A DNA stretch of 19,504 bases, taken from Nonomuraea sp. Lineage in GTDB: Bacteria > Actinomycetota > Actinomycetes > Streptosporangiales > Streptosporangiaceae. The notes under the pieces were generated by a model that ran no database searches, was not told where the DNA came from, and was given only the letters and a program-made list of their open reading frames with translations. Positions 1-6,716 of this stretch are shown one piece after another. The DNA lies in NCBI GenBank assembly GCA_013362835.1, contig JABFVJ010000121.1, positions 1 through 19,504 of the forward strand. The letters are read 5' to 3'. How positions within the stretch are numbered: position 1 is the first letter of the stretch; every line of letters starts with the position of its first letter. Both the position numbers and the translations under genes were made by a program.

Positions 1-398
1 CGGAACGCCGGCCGTTCGCGCTCGCGGCCACGGTGAGCCACTGGCTGCCCGCCTTCGGCGGCACGTGGGCCGCGAGCGCGCTGGCCCGGGTCGCCGGGCC
101 GCCGGCGCACCGGCTGCTCACGGGCGTCGGCGACCCCTACGGCGTGTACCGCATGGGCAAGGTGCCCGCGGCCGTGGCGGGGGAGTGGCTGGCCCGCCGC
201 GACATGGCCGCCGACCTCTTCCGGATCAGGGTGGACAAGCCCTTCCCCGACATCCCGGTCACCGTGCTCGGCGCGGGCGAGCGGAGCGGCCACCGGGAAC
301 GGCTCGCGGCCGCGCTCGACGCCAAGCTCGTCCTCCTGCCGCGCTCGGGGCACCAGGTCGAGCTGGACGACCCGAAGGCGATCGTCGACTCCGTGTGA
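1..398 (+). CDS. Alpha/beta-hydrolase-like protein, C-terminal part (5' end outside window)
   Basis: The reading frame is open from base 3, the left window edge, to TGA at 396-398. About 131 residues are visible. The tail has the layout of an alpha/beta-hydrolase C-terminus: a beta-strand with IPVTVLGAG, then a strand ending in LLPRSGHQVELDDP. In that fold the catalytic His sits in such a GHxxxxDxP loop and the Asp/Glu in the preceding loop. The nucleophile elbow (GxSxG) would lie upstream and is not seen, so the hydrolase call rests on the tail only and no substrate can be named. A GTG at 33 is an internal codon rather than a likely start, because the frame continues upstream without a stop. 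The gene ends 45 nt before the SIMPL-domain gene on the same strand, with no clear terminator between them, so the two may be co-transcribed. Confidence 0.55.
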   Translation, partial: ERRPFALAATVSHWLPAFGGTWAASALARVAGPPAHRLLTGVGDPYGVYRMGKVPAAVAGEWLARRDMAADLFRIRVDKPFPDIPVTVLGAGERSGHRERLAAALDAKLVLLPRSGHQVELDDPKAIVDSV

Positions 399-443
399 GG
401 CACGCCCGTAGGATCGAGACGAACCCACTCAAGGGGGTAAGGC

Positions 444-1046
444 GTGGACATCACCGTCGTCGGCGAGGGCACCGTCCTGGCCGCGCCCGACGTCCTGCGG
501 CTGCTGGCGGGCGTCGAGGTGCGCAGGCCGTCGGCCTCGGAGTCCTTCACCGCCGTCAGGGCCGCCGCCGCCCGGCTGGCCGACGTGCTGCGCCAGGCCG
601 GGATCGCGGCGGAGGACGTACGCACGGTGGAGCTCTCCCTGGGCCCCGAGTACGAGGCGTACCCGAAGGTCTCCGCCTACCGGGCGGCCCAGGGCGTGGA
701 GATCGTCGTCAGGGACCTGTCGCGGGCCGACGCCGTCATCGACACGGTCGCCGGCGTGGGCGAGGAGGCCAGGCTGAACGGCGTGGCCTTCGAGCTGTCC
801 GACCCCGCCCGGGTGCTGGAACAGGCCAGGACCCGGGCCTTCCGCGACGCCGCCGCCAAGGCCGCCCAGTACGCCGAGCTGGCCGGACGCCCGCTCGGCC
901 CGGTCGTGTCGGTCAGGGAGGAGATCAGGGGCGGCCCGCAGCCCCTGACCTCCATGTCGGCCGCGGTCGCCGAGAGTGGCTCCTCGGTCAGCCCCGGCCG
1001 CCAGAGCCTGTCGGTCACCGTCCAGGTCGGCTACGACTTCGCCTGA
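444..1046 (+). CDS. SIMPL (DUF541) domain protein, cytoplasmic
   Basis: This 200-residue protein starts at GTG 444, with AAGGGGG at 431-437 and a 6-nt spacer, which decides the start. Family features are the opening VVGEGTVLAAPD strand, the long helix FTAVRAAAARLADVLRQAG, the AEDVRTVELSLGPEY strand with its aromatic-rich loop, and the closing SLSVTVQVGYDF strand. SIMPL proteins include E. coli YggE, linked to oxidative-stress tolerance, and the mammalian IRAK1-binding protein; their molecular activity is poorly defined. There is no signal peptide, unlike many periplasmic or secreted relatives, so it should stay in the cytoplasm. It follows the hydrolase-like gene by 45 nt and is convergent with nadA, with stop codons only 5 nt apart. 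The family call is fairly secure; the role is unknown. Confidence 0.8.
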   Translation: MDITVVGEGTVLAAPDVLRLLAGVEVRRPSASESFTAVRAAAARLADVLRQAGIAAEDVRTVELSLGPEYEAYPKVSAYRAAQGVEIVVRDLSRADAVIDTVAGVGEEARLNGVAFELSDPARVLEQARTRAFRDAAAKAAQYAELAGRPLGPVVSVREEIRGGPQPLTSMSAAVAESGSSVSPGRQSLSVTVQVGYDFA

Positions 1047-1051
1047 CGGTC

Positions 1052-2203
1052 TTACGGGAGGGCGAGCATCCGGTCGAGGGCGACCTTGGCCCAGTGGGCG
1101 GTGTCCTCGTCGACCGTGATCTGGTTCACGACCTCGCCGAGCGCCAGCGACTCCAGCGCCCACACCAGGTGCGGCAGGTCGATCCTGTTCATGGTCGAGC
1201 AGTAGCAGACCGTCCGGTCCAGGAACGAGACGTTCTTGTCGGGGAACATCGTCGCCAGCCGCTTGACCAGGTTGAGCTCGGTGCCGATCGCCCAGCTCGT
1301 ACCGGCCGGGGCCGCTTCCAGGGTCTTGATGATGTGCTCGGTCGAGCCCACGTGGTCGGCCTTGAGCACCACCTCGTGCCGGCACTCGGGGTGCACGAGC
1401 ACGTTCACGCCGGGGATGCGGGCGCGTACGTCGTCGACGGACTCGGCCGTGAAGCGGCCGTGCACCGAGCAGTGGCCCTTCCACAGGATCATCTTCGCCC
1501 GTTCGAGCTGCTCCCGGGTGAGCCCGCCGTTGGGACGGTGCGGGTTCCACACCACGCAGTCCTCCAGGGACATGCCCATCTCCAGGACCGCCGTGTTGCG
1601 CCCCAGGTGCTGGTCCGGCAGGAACAGCACCTTCTCGCCCTGCGCGAACGCCCACTCCAGCGCCCTGCGGGCGTTGGAGGAGGTGCACACCGCGCCGCCG
1701 TTGCGCCCGCAGAAGCCCTTGATGTCGGCACTGGAGTTCATGTACGTGACCGGCACCACCCGCTCGGCGAGACCGGCGTCCTCCAGAGCCTCCCAGCACT
1801 CCTCGACCTGGTCGAACGTGGCCATGTCGGCCATCGAGCACCCGGCCGCCAGGTCGGGCAGGATCACCTTCTGGGAGTCGCCGGTGAGGATGTCGGCGGA
1901 CTCGGCCATGAAGTGCACGCCGCAGAAGACGATGAACTCCGCCTCCGGCCGCGCCGCCGCCTGCTGGGCGAGCTTGAAGGAGTCGCCCGTCACGTCGGCG
2001 AACTGGATGACCTCGTCGCGCTGGTAGTGGTGGCCCAGCACGAACAGGCGGTCGCCCAGGGCCTCCTTGGCCTTGCGGGCGCGCTCGACCAGGTCCGGGT
2101 CGGATGCGGGCGGCAGCTCGCCCGGGCAGTCGACGCCCGTCTCGCTGTGCGGATCGGCGCCCTGCCCGAGGACGAAGAGCGGCAGCCCAGTCTGGGTGGC
2201 CAT
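1052..2203 (-). CDS. nadA: Quinolinate synthase NadA
   Basis: NadA condenses iminoaspartate with dihydroxyacetone phosphate to give quinolinate in de novo NAD synthesis, using an oxygen-sensitive [4Fe-4S] cluster. The 383-residue product has the family landmarks: GHHYQRDEV near residue 57, CGVHFMAESADIL near 94, GCSMAD, VCTSSNA, GHCSVHGRF and HPECRHEV. By comparison with my recollection of the Thermotoga enzyme, the three cluster ligands should be C122 (GCSMAD), C245 (GHCSVH) and C335 (CYCSTMN). It is longer than the roughly 300-residue Thermotoga form because of extra sequence between the first two ligands. Two ATGs compete: the one at 2209 lies 1 nt after the AAGGGGG box (2211-2217), while 2203 has a 7-nt spacer and is preferred. 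nadB and nadC are not adjacent. A perfect palindrome (2217-2235) touches the ribosome-binding site and may regulate it. Confidence 0.97.
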   Translation of the reverse strand: MATQTGLPLFVLGQGADPHSETGVDCPGELPPASDPDLVERARKAKEALGDRLFVLGHHYQRDEVIQFADVTGDSFKLAQQAAARPEAEFIVFCGVHFMAESADILTGDSQKVILPDLAAGCSMADMATFDQVEECWEALEDAGLAERVVPVTYMNSSADIKGFCGRNGGAVCTSSNARRALEWAFAQGEKVLFLPDQHLGRNTAVLEMGMSLEDCVVWNPHRPNGGLTREQLERAKMILWKGHCSVHGRFTAESVDDVRARIPGVNVLVHPECRHEVVLKADHVGSTEHIIKTLEAAPAGTSWAIGTELNLVKRLATMFPDKNVSFLDRTVCYCSTMNRIDLPHLVWALESLALGEVVNQITVDEDTAHWAKVALDRMLALP

Positions 2204-2216
2204 CGCCATACCCCCT

Positions 2217-2235
2217 TATCGTCGTTATGACGATA
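2217..2235. promoter_or_regulatory. Perfect 7-5-7 palindrome at the nadA promoter/RBS (candidate operator or leader hairpin)
   Basis: The arms TATCGTC (2217-2223) and GACGATA (2229-2235) are perfect inverted repeats around GTTAT. The outer base of the left arm is also the end of the nadA ribosome-binding site. On the minus strand the other arm reads TATCGT (2235-2230), a fair -10 hexamer, with TTGTCC 15 nt upstream (2256-2251). A second TATGAC lies 15 bp away at 2241-2246 (first at 2226-2231). The site could be a repressor operator overlapping the promoter, or an RNA hairpin abutting the Shine-Dalgarno if transcription starts further upstream. The regulator is unknown. Confidence 0.5.
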
Positions 2236-2313
2236 CTCACTATGACACACGGACAAACCTGGTTATTCCGGGGGGAGGCGCCCCGGGAATGTGTGGCACG
2301 GGCCAGGTGTTGG

Positions 2314-2319
2314 TAGCGT
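2314..2319 (+). promoter_or_regulatory. Possible -10 element for the A-type carrier gene
   Basis: TAGCGT fits the actinobacterial TAnnnT -10 pattern and lies 47 nt before the ATG at 2367. No convincing -35 is seen 17 nt upstream (GTGTGG). This is a weak prediction. Confidence 0.3.
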
Positions 2320-2366
2320 CATCAGTAGGACGTCGGAAACAGACAGCCGGGTTAGGGAGTCAGCAG

Positions 2367-2720
2367 ATGACGGTTGAGAGCAGCGAGACCACGACGCAGG
2401 GCCTGATCCTGACTGACGCGGCCGCCGCGAAGGTCAAGAGCCTGCTGGAGCAGCAGGGTGAGGAAGGTCTGCAGCTCAGGGTCGCGGTGCAGCCGGGTGG
2501 TTGCTCCGGCCTGCGCTACCAGCTCTTCTTCGACGACCGTTCCATGGACGGCGACGTGGTGTCCGACTTCGGCGGGGTCAGCGTGGTCACCGACCGCATG
2601 AGCGCCCCCTACCTGCTGGGCGCCACCATCGACTTCGTGGACACGATCGAGAAGCAGGGCTTCACCATCGACAACCCCAACGCCACGGGCTCCTGCGCCT
2701 GTGGTGACTCGTTCAACTAA
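2367..2720 (+). CDS. erpA: A-type iron-sulfur carrier, HesB/IscA/ErpA family
   Basis: A-type carriers accept a nascent Fe-S cluster and hand it to apo-enzymes. This one is 117 residues, the usual size, and starts at ATG 2367 with AGGGAG (2355-2360) 6 nt upstream; the frame is open further upstream but has no other start with a ribosome-binding site. The three family cysteines are present: C46 in GGCSGLRY, and C110 and C112 in the C-terminal CACGDSF. It is divergent from nadA across about 160 bp, which suits a carrier beside an Fe-S client enzyme. Related mycobacterial genes (Rv2204c, from memory) sit in the same neighbourhood. ErpA is the closest named member; whether it works as ErpA or IscA cannot be told from sequence. 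Confidence 0.92.
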   Translation: MTVESSETTTQGLILTDAAAAKVKSLLEQQGEEGLQLRVAVQPGGCSGLRYQLFFDDRSMDGDVVSDFGGVSVVTDRMSAPYLLGATIDFVDTIEKQGFTIDNPNATGSCACGDSFN

Positions 2721-2743
2721 GGGGTCACGGCAGCAGGCCGTGG

Positions 2744-2773
2744 GGTCCCGCCCGCCTTTGTGCGCGCGGGACC
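2744..2773 (+). terminator. Hairpin after the A-type carrier gene
   Basis: GGTCCCGC (2744-2751) pairs perfectly with GCGGGACC (2766-2773) around a 14-nt loop, 23 nt after the stop codon. There is no T-run, so it is a weak intrinsic terminator or attenuator. It overlaps the -35 position of the proposed promoter of the next gene. Confidence 0.4.
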
Positions 2774-2785
2774 TTCGCGTATTCT
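2758..2785 (+). promoter_or_regulatory. Candidate promoter of the adenosine-kinase-like gene
   Basis: TTGTGC (2758-2763) and TATTCT (2780-2785) are separated by 16 nt. The -10 fits TAnnnT. Transcription would start near 2792, giving a leader of about 37 nt that contains the GAGGAAGA ribosome-binding site. Confidence 0.4.
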
Positions 2786-2828
2786 CGTGGGGCTCATTGG
2801 CCTGCTGACAACGAGGAAGAAGAATCCC

Positions 2829-3815
2829 GTGCGCATCGCCGTAACCGGCTCCATCGCGACAGACCACCTGATGACCTTCCCAGGAAGCTTCGGCGATCAG
2901 CTCATCGCCGAGCAGCTCGACCGGGTGTCACTCTCGTTCCTGGTCGATGACCTTCAGATCCGTCGCGGCGGCTGCGCGGCCAACATCGCCTTCGGCATGG
3001 GCTGCCTCGGCCTGCGGCCGATCCTGGTGGGGGCCGTCGGCAACGACTTCGCCGACTACCGCTCCTGGCTGGAGCGCCACGGCGTCGACTGCGAGTCCGT
3101 GCACATCTCCGAGACGCAGCACACCGCGCGTTTCCTGTGCACCACCGACGAGCACCACAACCAGATCGCCTCCTTCTACACCGGCGCGATGGCCGAGGCG
3201 CGGCTGATCGAGCTGCAGCCGGTCGCCTCCCGCGTCAAGGGGCTCGACCTGGTGCTGATCAGCCCCAACGACCCCGACGCGATGCTGCGCCACACCGACG
3301 AGTGCCGCCAGCGCGGCATCCCGTTCGCCGCCGACATCTCCCAGCAGCTCGCCCGCATGGAGGACGAGCAGATCAGGCAGCTCGTCGACGGCGCCGCCTA
3401 CCTGTTCTCCAACGACTACGAGAAGGGGCTCATCGAGCAGAAGACCGGCTGGTCCGACGAGGAGATCCTCGGCCGGGTCGGCGTCCGGGTCACCACGCTC
3501 GGCCCCAAGGGCGCGGTCATCGACCGCAAGGGCGAGCCGTCCATCCAGGTCGCCCCCGCCCCCGAGCGCGGCAAGGCCGACCCCACCGGCGTCGGCGACG
3601 CCTTCCGCGCCGGCTTCCTCGCCGGTCTGGCCTGGGGGCTGCCGCTGGAGCGCTGCGGGCAGGTCGGCAACCTGACGGCCACGCACGTGCTGGAGCGCGT
3701 CGGCGGCCAGGAGTACGAGCTGGGGCAGAAGGTCTTCATCGAGCGCTTCACGGCCGCGTACGGCGTCGAGGCCGCCGCCGAGATCGCCGCCCACGTGCGC
3801 TGCTACCACCCGTAG
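2829..3815 (+). CDS. adoK: PfkB-family carbohydrate kinase, probable adenosine kinase (AdoK/CbhK-like)
   Basis: This 328-residue ribokinase-fold enzyme should transfer the ATP gamma-phosphate to a sugar or nucleoside hydroxyl. Visible landmarks are the N-terminal strand RIAVTGSIATDHL, the substrate-site signature RRGGCAANIAFGMGCLG (46-61), a conserved VGAVGNDF, and the PfkB signature DPTGVGDAFRAGF (251-263) with D257 as catalytic base and the anion hole around G254-G256. The position next to the hesB-like gene and the cytochrome oxidase genes matches mycobacterial Rv2202c, shown to be an adenosine kinase; the substrate here is inferred from that synteny and overall likeness. The frame opens upstream at 2760, but GTG 2829 has GAGGAAGA at 2813-2820 and begins exactly at the first beta-strand, so it is preferred. 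It is convergent with the CBS gene, with a hairpin between them. Confidence 0.85.
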   Translation: MRIAVTGSIATDHLMTFPGSFGDQLIAEQLDRVSLSFLVDDLQIRRGGCAANIAFGMGCLGLRPILVGAVGNDFADYRSWLERHGVDCESVHISETQHTARFLCTTDEHHNQIASFYTGAMAEARLIELQPVASRVKGLDLVLISPNDPDAMLRHTDECRQRGIPFAADISQQLARMEDEQIRQLVDGAAYLFSNDYEKGLIEQKTGWSDEEILGRVGVRVTTLGPKGAVIDRKGEPSIQVAPAPERGKADPTGVGDAFRAGFLAGLAWGLPLERCGQVGNLTATHVLERVGGQEYELGQKVFIERFTAAYGVEAAAEIAAHVRCYHP

Positions 3816-3828
3816 CGGCCGAGTGTCA

Positions 3829-3857
3829 CGCCCCGCCCGCCGAAGCGCGGCGGGGCG
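3829..3857. terminator. Bidirectional terminator hairpin between convergent genes
   Basis: CGCCCCGCC (3829-3837) pairs with GGCGGGGCG (3849-3857) around an 11-nt loop. It sits in the 56-nt gap between the stops of the kinase (+) and the CBS gene (-). It has no T-run, but the placement and the 9-bp all-GC stem suggest shared termination. Confidence 0.6.
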
Positions 3858-3871
3858 CTCTCCGAGAGCCT

Positions 3872-4300
3872 TCAGCCCCTGGCGTACACGCGGTGCACGA
3901 ACTCCGCGAGCTGGGCGTCGGGCAGGTGCTTGGCCAGGTCGGCCTCGCTGATCATGCCGACGATGCGCTCGCCCTCCAGCACCGGCAGCCGCTTGATCTG
4001 GTTGTCCTCCATCCGCGCCAGCGCCTCCTCCACGGTGGCGTCGGCCGGCACCCAGACCAGCCCCGTCGCGAGGTCGCCCGCCGTCACCTGCGCGGGGTCG
4101 TGACCGGCGGCGACACACTTGATCACGATGTCGCGGTCGGTGATGATGCCCGTGACGCGGTCGTCGGGGCCGCACACCGGCAGCGCGCCCACGTCGTTGT
4201 TGCGCATCATCTGCGCCGCCCGGTCGAGCGTCTCGTGCGTGGCGATGCACTCCGCGCCGGTGCTCATCACGTCGCGGGCGGTTTCGTTCCCCTTGGCCAT
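3872..4300 (-). CDS. CBS-domain-pair protein
   Basis: The 142-residue protein consists almost entirely of two CBS motifs forming one Bateman module: CBS1 about residues 9-64 (ARDVMSTGAECI ... VTGIITDRDIVI) and CBS2 about 74-130 (AGDLATGLVWV ... IVGMISEADLAKHL). Such modules bind adenosyl ligands such as AMP, ATP, SAM or NAD and usually regulate a partner. No effector domain is attached. ATG 4300 is preferred over an upstream in-frame codon at 4348 because GGGGGAG lies just before it and because the protein then starts directly at the CBS fold. It is the last gene of a minus-strand run after the TusA-family gene (52-nt gap), hinting at a link with sulfur transfer or with the energy state sensed near the oxidase genes. 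The partner and ligand are unknown. Confidence 0.9.
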   Translation of the reverse strand: MAKGNETARDVMSTGAECIATHETLDRAAQMMRNNDVGALPVCGPDDRVTGIITDRDIVIKCVAAGHDPAQVTAGDLATGLVWVPADATVEEALARMEDNQIKRLPVLEGERIVGMISEADLAKHLPDAQLAEFVHRVYARG

Positions 4301-4352
4301 GGTTCTCCCCCGAAGGTCGATGTTCGTCCGGGAGTGGCCTACCCACAAACCG

Positions 4353-4598
4353 TCAGTAGTTGCGCATCACGTGGATGGCCCAGCCGCCCTGGGGCAGCTC
4401 GTACGAGCCCACGTGGCGGTGCGACTTCAGCCGGCACCACGCGGGCACGTCGGTGTAGGCCGCCGGGTCGTCGGCCAGCACGGACACCACGGCGTTGAGC
4501 GGGACGTGGTTGATCTGCTCGGCGAGCATGATGATCGGGATCGGGCACTTCTTCCCGAGCGCGTCGATCGTCAAAGCCGGCTGAGTAACCTCGGTCAT
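4353..4598 (-). CDS. TusA-family sulfurtransferase (SirA-like)
   Basis: TusA-type proteins accept persulfide sulfur from a cysteine desulfurase on the Cys of a CPxP motif and relay it, for example to tRNA thiolation or cofactor synthesis. The 81-residue product has the canonical opening LTIDALGKKCPIPIIMLAE, with C18 in CPIP, followed by the ADDPAAYTDVPAWC strand-helix typical of the family. Its start codon overlaps the stop of the upstream cysteine desulfurase in an ATGA (4595-4598), so translation is likely coupled, which strongly supports a donor-acceptor pair. The downstream CBS gene is 52 nt away. No TusBCDE or MnmA gene is in the window, so the final sulfur destination is open. Confidence 0.92.
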   Translation of the reverse strand: MTEVTQPALTIDALGKKCPIPIIMLAEQINHVPLNAVVSVLADDPAAYTDVPAWCRLKSHRHVGSYELPQGGWAIHVMRNY

Positions 4599-5737
4599 GC
4601 GACTCCTGCGTCGTGGCGGATGCGGCGCACCAGATCGGGCAGCACGGCGAGAAACCTGTCGACCTCGGCCGCGGACGCGCCCCTGGGCAGCGACACCCGG
4701 ACGTTCCCATGCGTCAGCACGCCCATCGCTTCGAGGACGTGCGATGGACGAAGCGTACTAGCGGTGCACGAACTTCCGGACGATACGGCGAATCCGGCCT
4801 TGTCGAGCTCGGTCAGCAGCGCCTCGCCGTCGACGTAGAGGCACGAGAAGGTCACGATGTGCGGGGCGCGGGCGACCGGGTCGCCGATCACCTCCACGTC
4901 GGGGACGGTCTTCGCCACCGTCTCCCTGATCCGGTCGACGAGCGCGGACAGCCGCGCCTGCTCCTGGGCCGCCTCGGCGCTCATCGCGCGCAGCGCCGCC
5001 GCCGCGGCCACGATGCCCGGCACGTTCTCGAACCCCGGTACGCGCCGCCGCTCACGTTCGTCCTCCGGCAGGAACGAGCGGAAGCGCGTGCCCTTGCGCA
5101 CCGCGAGCACGCCGACCCCGGCTGGACCGCCCCACTTGTGGGCGCTCGCGGTCAGCACGGCCCAGCCGGGCGGTATCGGCATCCGCCCGGCCGTCTGAGC
5201 CGCGTCGACCAGCAGCGCCACCCCGCTCGCGCGGCACGCGGCGGCGGCCTCGGCCACCGGCTGCAACGTGCCGACCTCGTGGTTGGCCGTCTGCAGGCAG
5301 GCCAGGGCGGTGCCCGGCCGGGCGACGGCCTCGGCGAAGGCGTCGAGGTCGACCCGCCCCTCCAGGCCCACGCCCACGGTCTCGACCGTGCCGCCGTCGC
5401 GTTCGTGCACGCCGGCCGCGTGGAGCACGCTGGAGTGCTCGACCGCGCTGGTGACCAGATGACGCCCGACTCTCCGCCTGCCGTGTAGGGTGCCGAGGAC
5501 GCCGAGATGCACGGCCTGCGTGCCGGACGAGGTGAACGACACCTCGTCAGGGCGCGCGCCGAGCGCCTCGGCCACCTCCGTGCGGGCCTGCTCCAGCAGC
5601 AGGTGGGCACGGCGGGCCTGGCCGTAGAGTCTCGCGGGATCGGCCCAGCCGACGTCGATCGCCGCCAGCAGCGCCTCGCGCGCCTGGGGGTGAAGCGGCT
5701 CGCTTGAGGCCGCGTCGCAATACGCCACGAGACTCAT
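4595..5737 (-). CDS. Cysteine desulfurase (IscS/NifS-like, PLP-dependent)
   Basis: The enzyme removes sulfur from L-cysteine to form an enzyme persulfide plus alanine. The 380-residue product shows the class V aminotransferase fold: FTSSGTQAVHLGV (68-80), the cofactor-stacking His in AVEHSSV (H101), NHEVGTLQP (152-160), the VDAAQ Asp (D178), the PLP lysine in SAHKWGGPAGVG (K201), and the active Cys in SSGSSCTASTLRPSHVL (C324). The loop around C324 resembles the IscS/NifS group more than SufS. The frame is open to 5839, but ATG 5737 is preferred because it starts at the family's N-terminal YCDAAS strand and has GGAAG upstream. It leads an operon with the overlapping TusA-family gene and is divergent from ctaC. 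It may supply sulfur for the Fe-S proteins of this region, though the tight pairing with TusA favours a relay role. Confidence 0.93.
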   Translation of the reverse strand: MSLVAYCDAASSEPLHPQAREALLAAIDVGWADPARLYGQARRAHLLLEQARTEVAEALGARPDEVSFTSSGTQAVHLGVLGTLHGRRRVGRHLVTSAVEHSSVLHAAGVHERDGGTVETVGVGLEGRVDLDAFAEAVARPGTALACLQTANHEVGTLQPVAEAAAACRASGVALLVDAAQTAGRMPIPPGWAVLTASAHKWGGPAGVGVLAVRKGTRFRSFLPEDERERRRVPGFENVPGIVAAAAALRAMSAEAAQEQARLSALVDRIRETVAKTVPDVEVIGDPVARAPHIVTFSCLYVDGEALLTELDKAGFAVSSGSSCTASTLRPSHVLEAMGVLTHGNVRVSLPRGASAAEVDRFLAVLPDLVRRIRHDAGVA

Positions 5738-5789
5738 CGTCCCACTTCCGGCGCCATCGAGGGGTCGCGCGGTAGGGCGAGGCACCTGC

Positions 5790-5818
5790 ACGCTAATGTG
5801 TCTGCAATCAGCTGTGCA
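5790..5818 (-). promoter_or_regulatory. Candidate promoter of the cysteine desulfurase operon
   Basis: On the minus strand TGCACA (5818-5813) and TAGCGT (5795-5790) are separated by exactly 17 nt. The -10 fits TAnnnT. On the other strand TAATGT (5794-5799) overlaps it and could serve ctaC, but no good -35 is seen for that direction. Confidence 0.35.
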
Positions 5819-5834
5819 TTTGGAAATACGAGCA

Positions 5835-5855
5835 CCCAAGGGAAAGACTCTTGGG
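5835..5855 (+). promoter_or_regulatory. Hairpin in the ctaC leader, just upstream of the RBS
   Basis: CCCAAGGG (5835-5842) pairs with CTCTTGGG (5848-5855), including one G-U pair, around the loop AAAGA. It lies 10 nt before the GGGGTAGG ribosome-binding site (5866-5873) of ctaC. It could stabilise the mRNA or act as a protein-binding or regulatory element. Confidence 0.45.
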
Positions 5856-5879
5856 CTTCATCTGTGGGGTAGGCGATCC

Positions 5880-6716
5880 GTGAGTCCGACTCGCCGTACG
5901 ACGCGGCGTTCGTTGGCCCGGCGCAGGGTGCCGCGCGCCGCCGCTTTGGCGTTGCTGCTGGCCACTGCTACGGCGTGTGCTAATGACGTTCCCGAGGCCA
6001 AGTGGTCTCAGGGCCTTCTGCCTGACGGCATCACCGAGCAGGCCGGTGTCGTCACGCATCTGTGGAACGGGGCCTGGATCGCCGCACTCGCCACGGGTGC
6101 CGTCGTCATCGTCCTGATCGTGTGGGCAGCGATCTTCCACCGCAAGCGCAGGGCGAAGGCGGAGCTGCCGCCCCAGGTGCGCTACAACCTGCCGATCGAG
6201 ATCCTCTACACGGTGATCCCGCTCGTCATGGTGTCGGTGTTCTTCTTCTTCACCGCCCGCGACAGCAAGGCGCTCACGGATGTGAAGGGTGACGCCACCG
6301 TCAAGGTCAAGGTGGAGGCGTTCCAGTGGAGCTGGCGCTTCACCACGACCTACAACGGCAAGACCGCTCAGCCGGTCGCGGGCATGCCGGTCCACGACTA
6401 CCGTCAGGGTCCCCAGCTGGTCCTGCCGACCAACAGCAAGATTGAGTTCGACCTGTCGACCGACGACGTGATCCACTCGTTCTGGGTGCCCGAGTTCCTG
6501 TTCAAGCGGGACATCATCCCCGGCATCCCGGAGGGCAACCCCGGTCGCAAGTTCGAGATCACGACGCTCGGCGACGACAAGGCGGGCAAGGTCTACGCCG
6601 GTCGGTGCGCCGAGCTCTGCGGCGTCGACCACAGCCGGATGCTGTTCTCGGTGAAGCTCGTAACCAAGGCTGAGTTCGACACGTACATCGCGACCCAGGC
6701 TGGGAGTGCCCAGTGA
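5880..6716 (+). CDS. ctaC: Cytochrome c oxidase subunit II (CuA subunit)
   Basis: CtaC takes electrons from the cytochrome cc domain of QcrC at its dinuclear CuA centre and passes them to CtaD. From GTG 5880 (GGGGTAGG at 5866-5873) the precursor has 278 residues. It shows a basic N-terminus, a hydrophobic signal ending in ATACAN near C33 (a weak lipobox, Ala at -3), TM1 about 63-86, TM2 about 106-125, the aromatic electron-entry motif FQWSWRF (148-154), and a cupredoxin domain with H199, C243, E245, C247, H251 and M254 in the [12 protein letters not shown] motif: the full CuA ligand set. An upstream in-frame ATG at 5796 would add residues lacking any ribosome-binding site and is rejected. Its stop overlaps the ctaD start (GTGA). 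Confidence 0.97.
   Translation: MSPTRRTTRRSLARRRVPRAAALALLLATATACANDVPEAKWSQGLLPDGITEQAGVVTHLWNGAWIAALATGAVVIVLIVWAAIFHRKRRAKAELPPQVRYNLPIEILYTVIPLVMVSVFFFFTARDSKALTDVKGDATVKVKVEAFQWSWRFTTTYNGKTAQPVAGMPVHDYRQGPQLVLPTNSKIEFDLSTDDVIHSFWVPEFLFKRDIIPGIPEGNPGRKFEITTLGDDKAGKVYAGRCAELCGVDHSRMLFSVKLVTKAEFDTYIATQAGSAQ

Noticed and set aside
2204..2260. Riboswitch in the nadA leader
   Set aside because: The leader is short and holds only one small palindrome; I cannot recognise any NAD-binding riboswitch structure.
2067..2366. In-frame N-terminal extension of the A-type carrier running into nadA
   Set aside because: A-type carriers are about 110-120 residues; ATG 2367 has a well-spaced AGGGAG, and the extension overlaps nadA antisense.
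2829..3815. Calling the PfkB-family gene a phosphofructokinase
   Set aside because: The family signature does not set the substrate; synteny with the mycobacterial adenosine kinase gene is the better guide.
5796..5879. Upstream ATG extension of CtaC
   Set aside because: No ribosome-binding site precedes it, and it would bury the signal peptide behind 28 extra residues; GTG 5880 has a good GGGGTAGG box.
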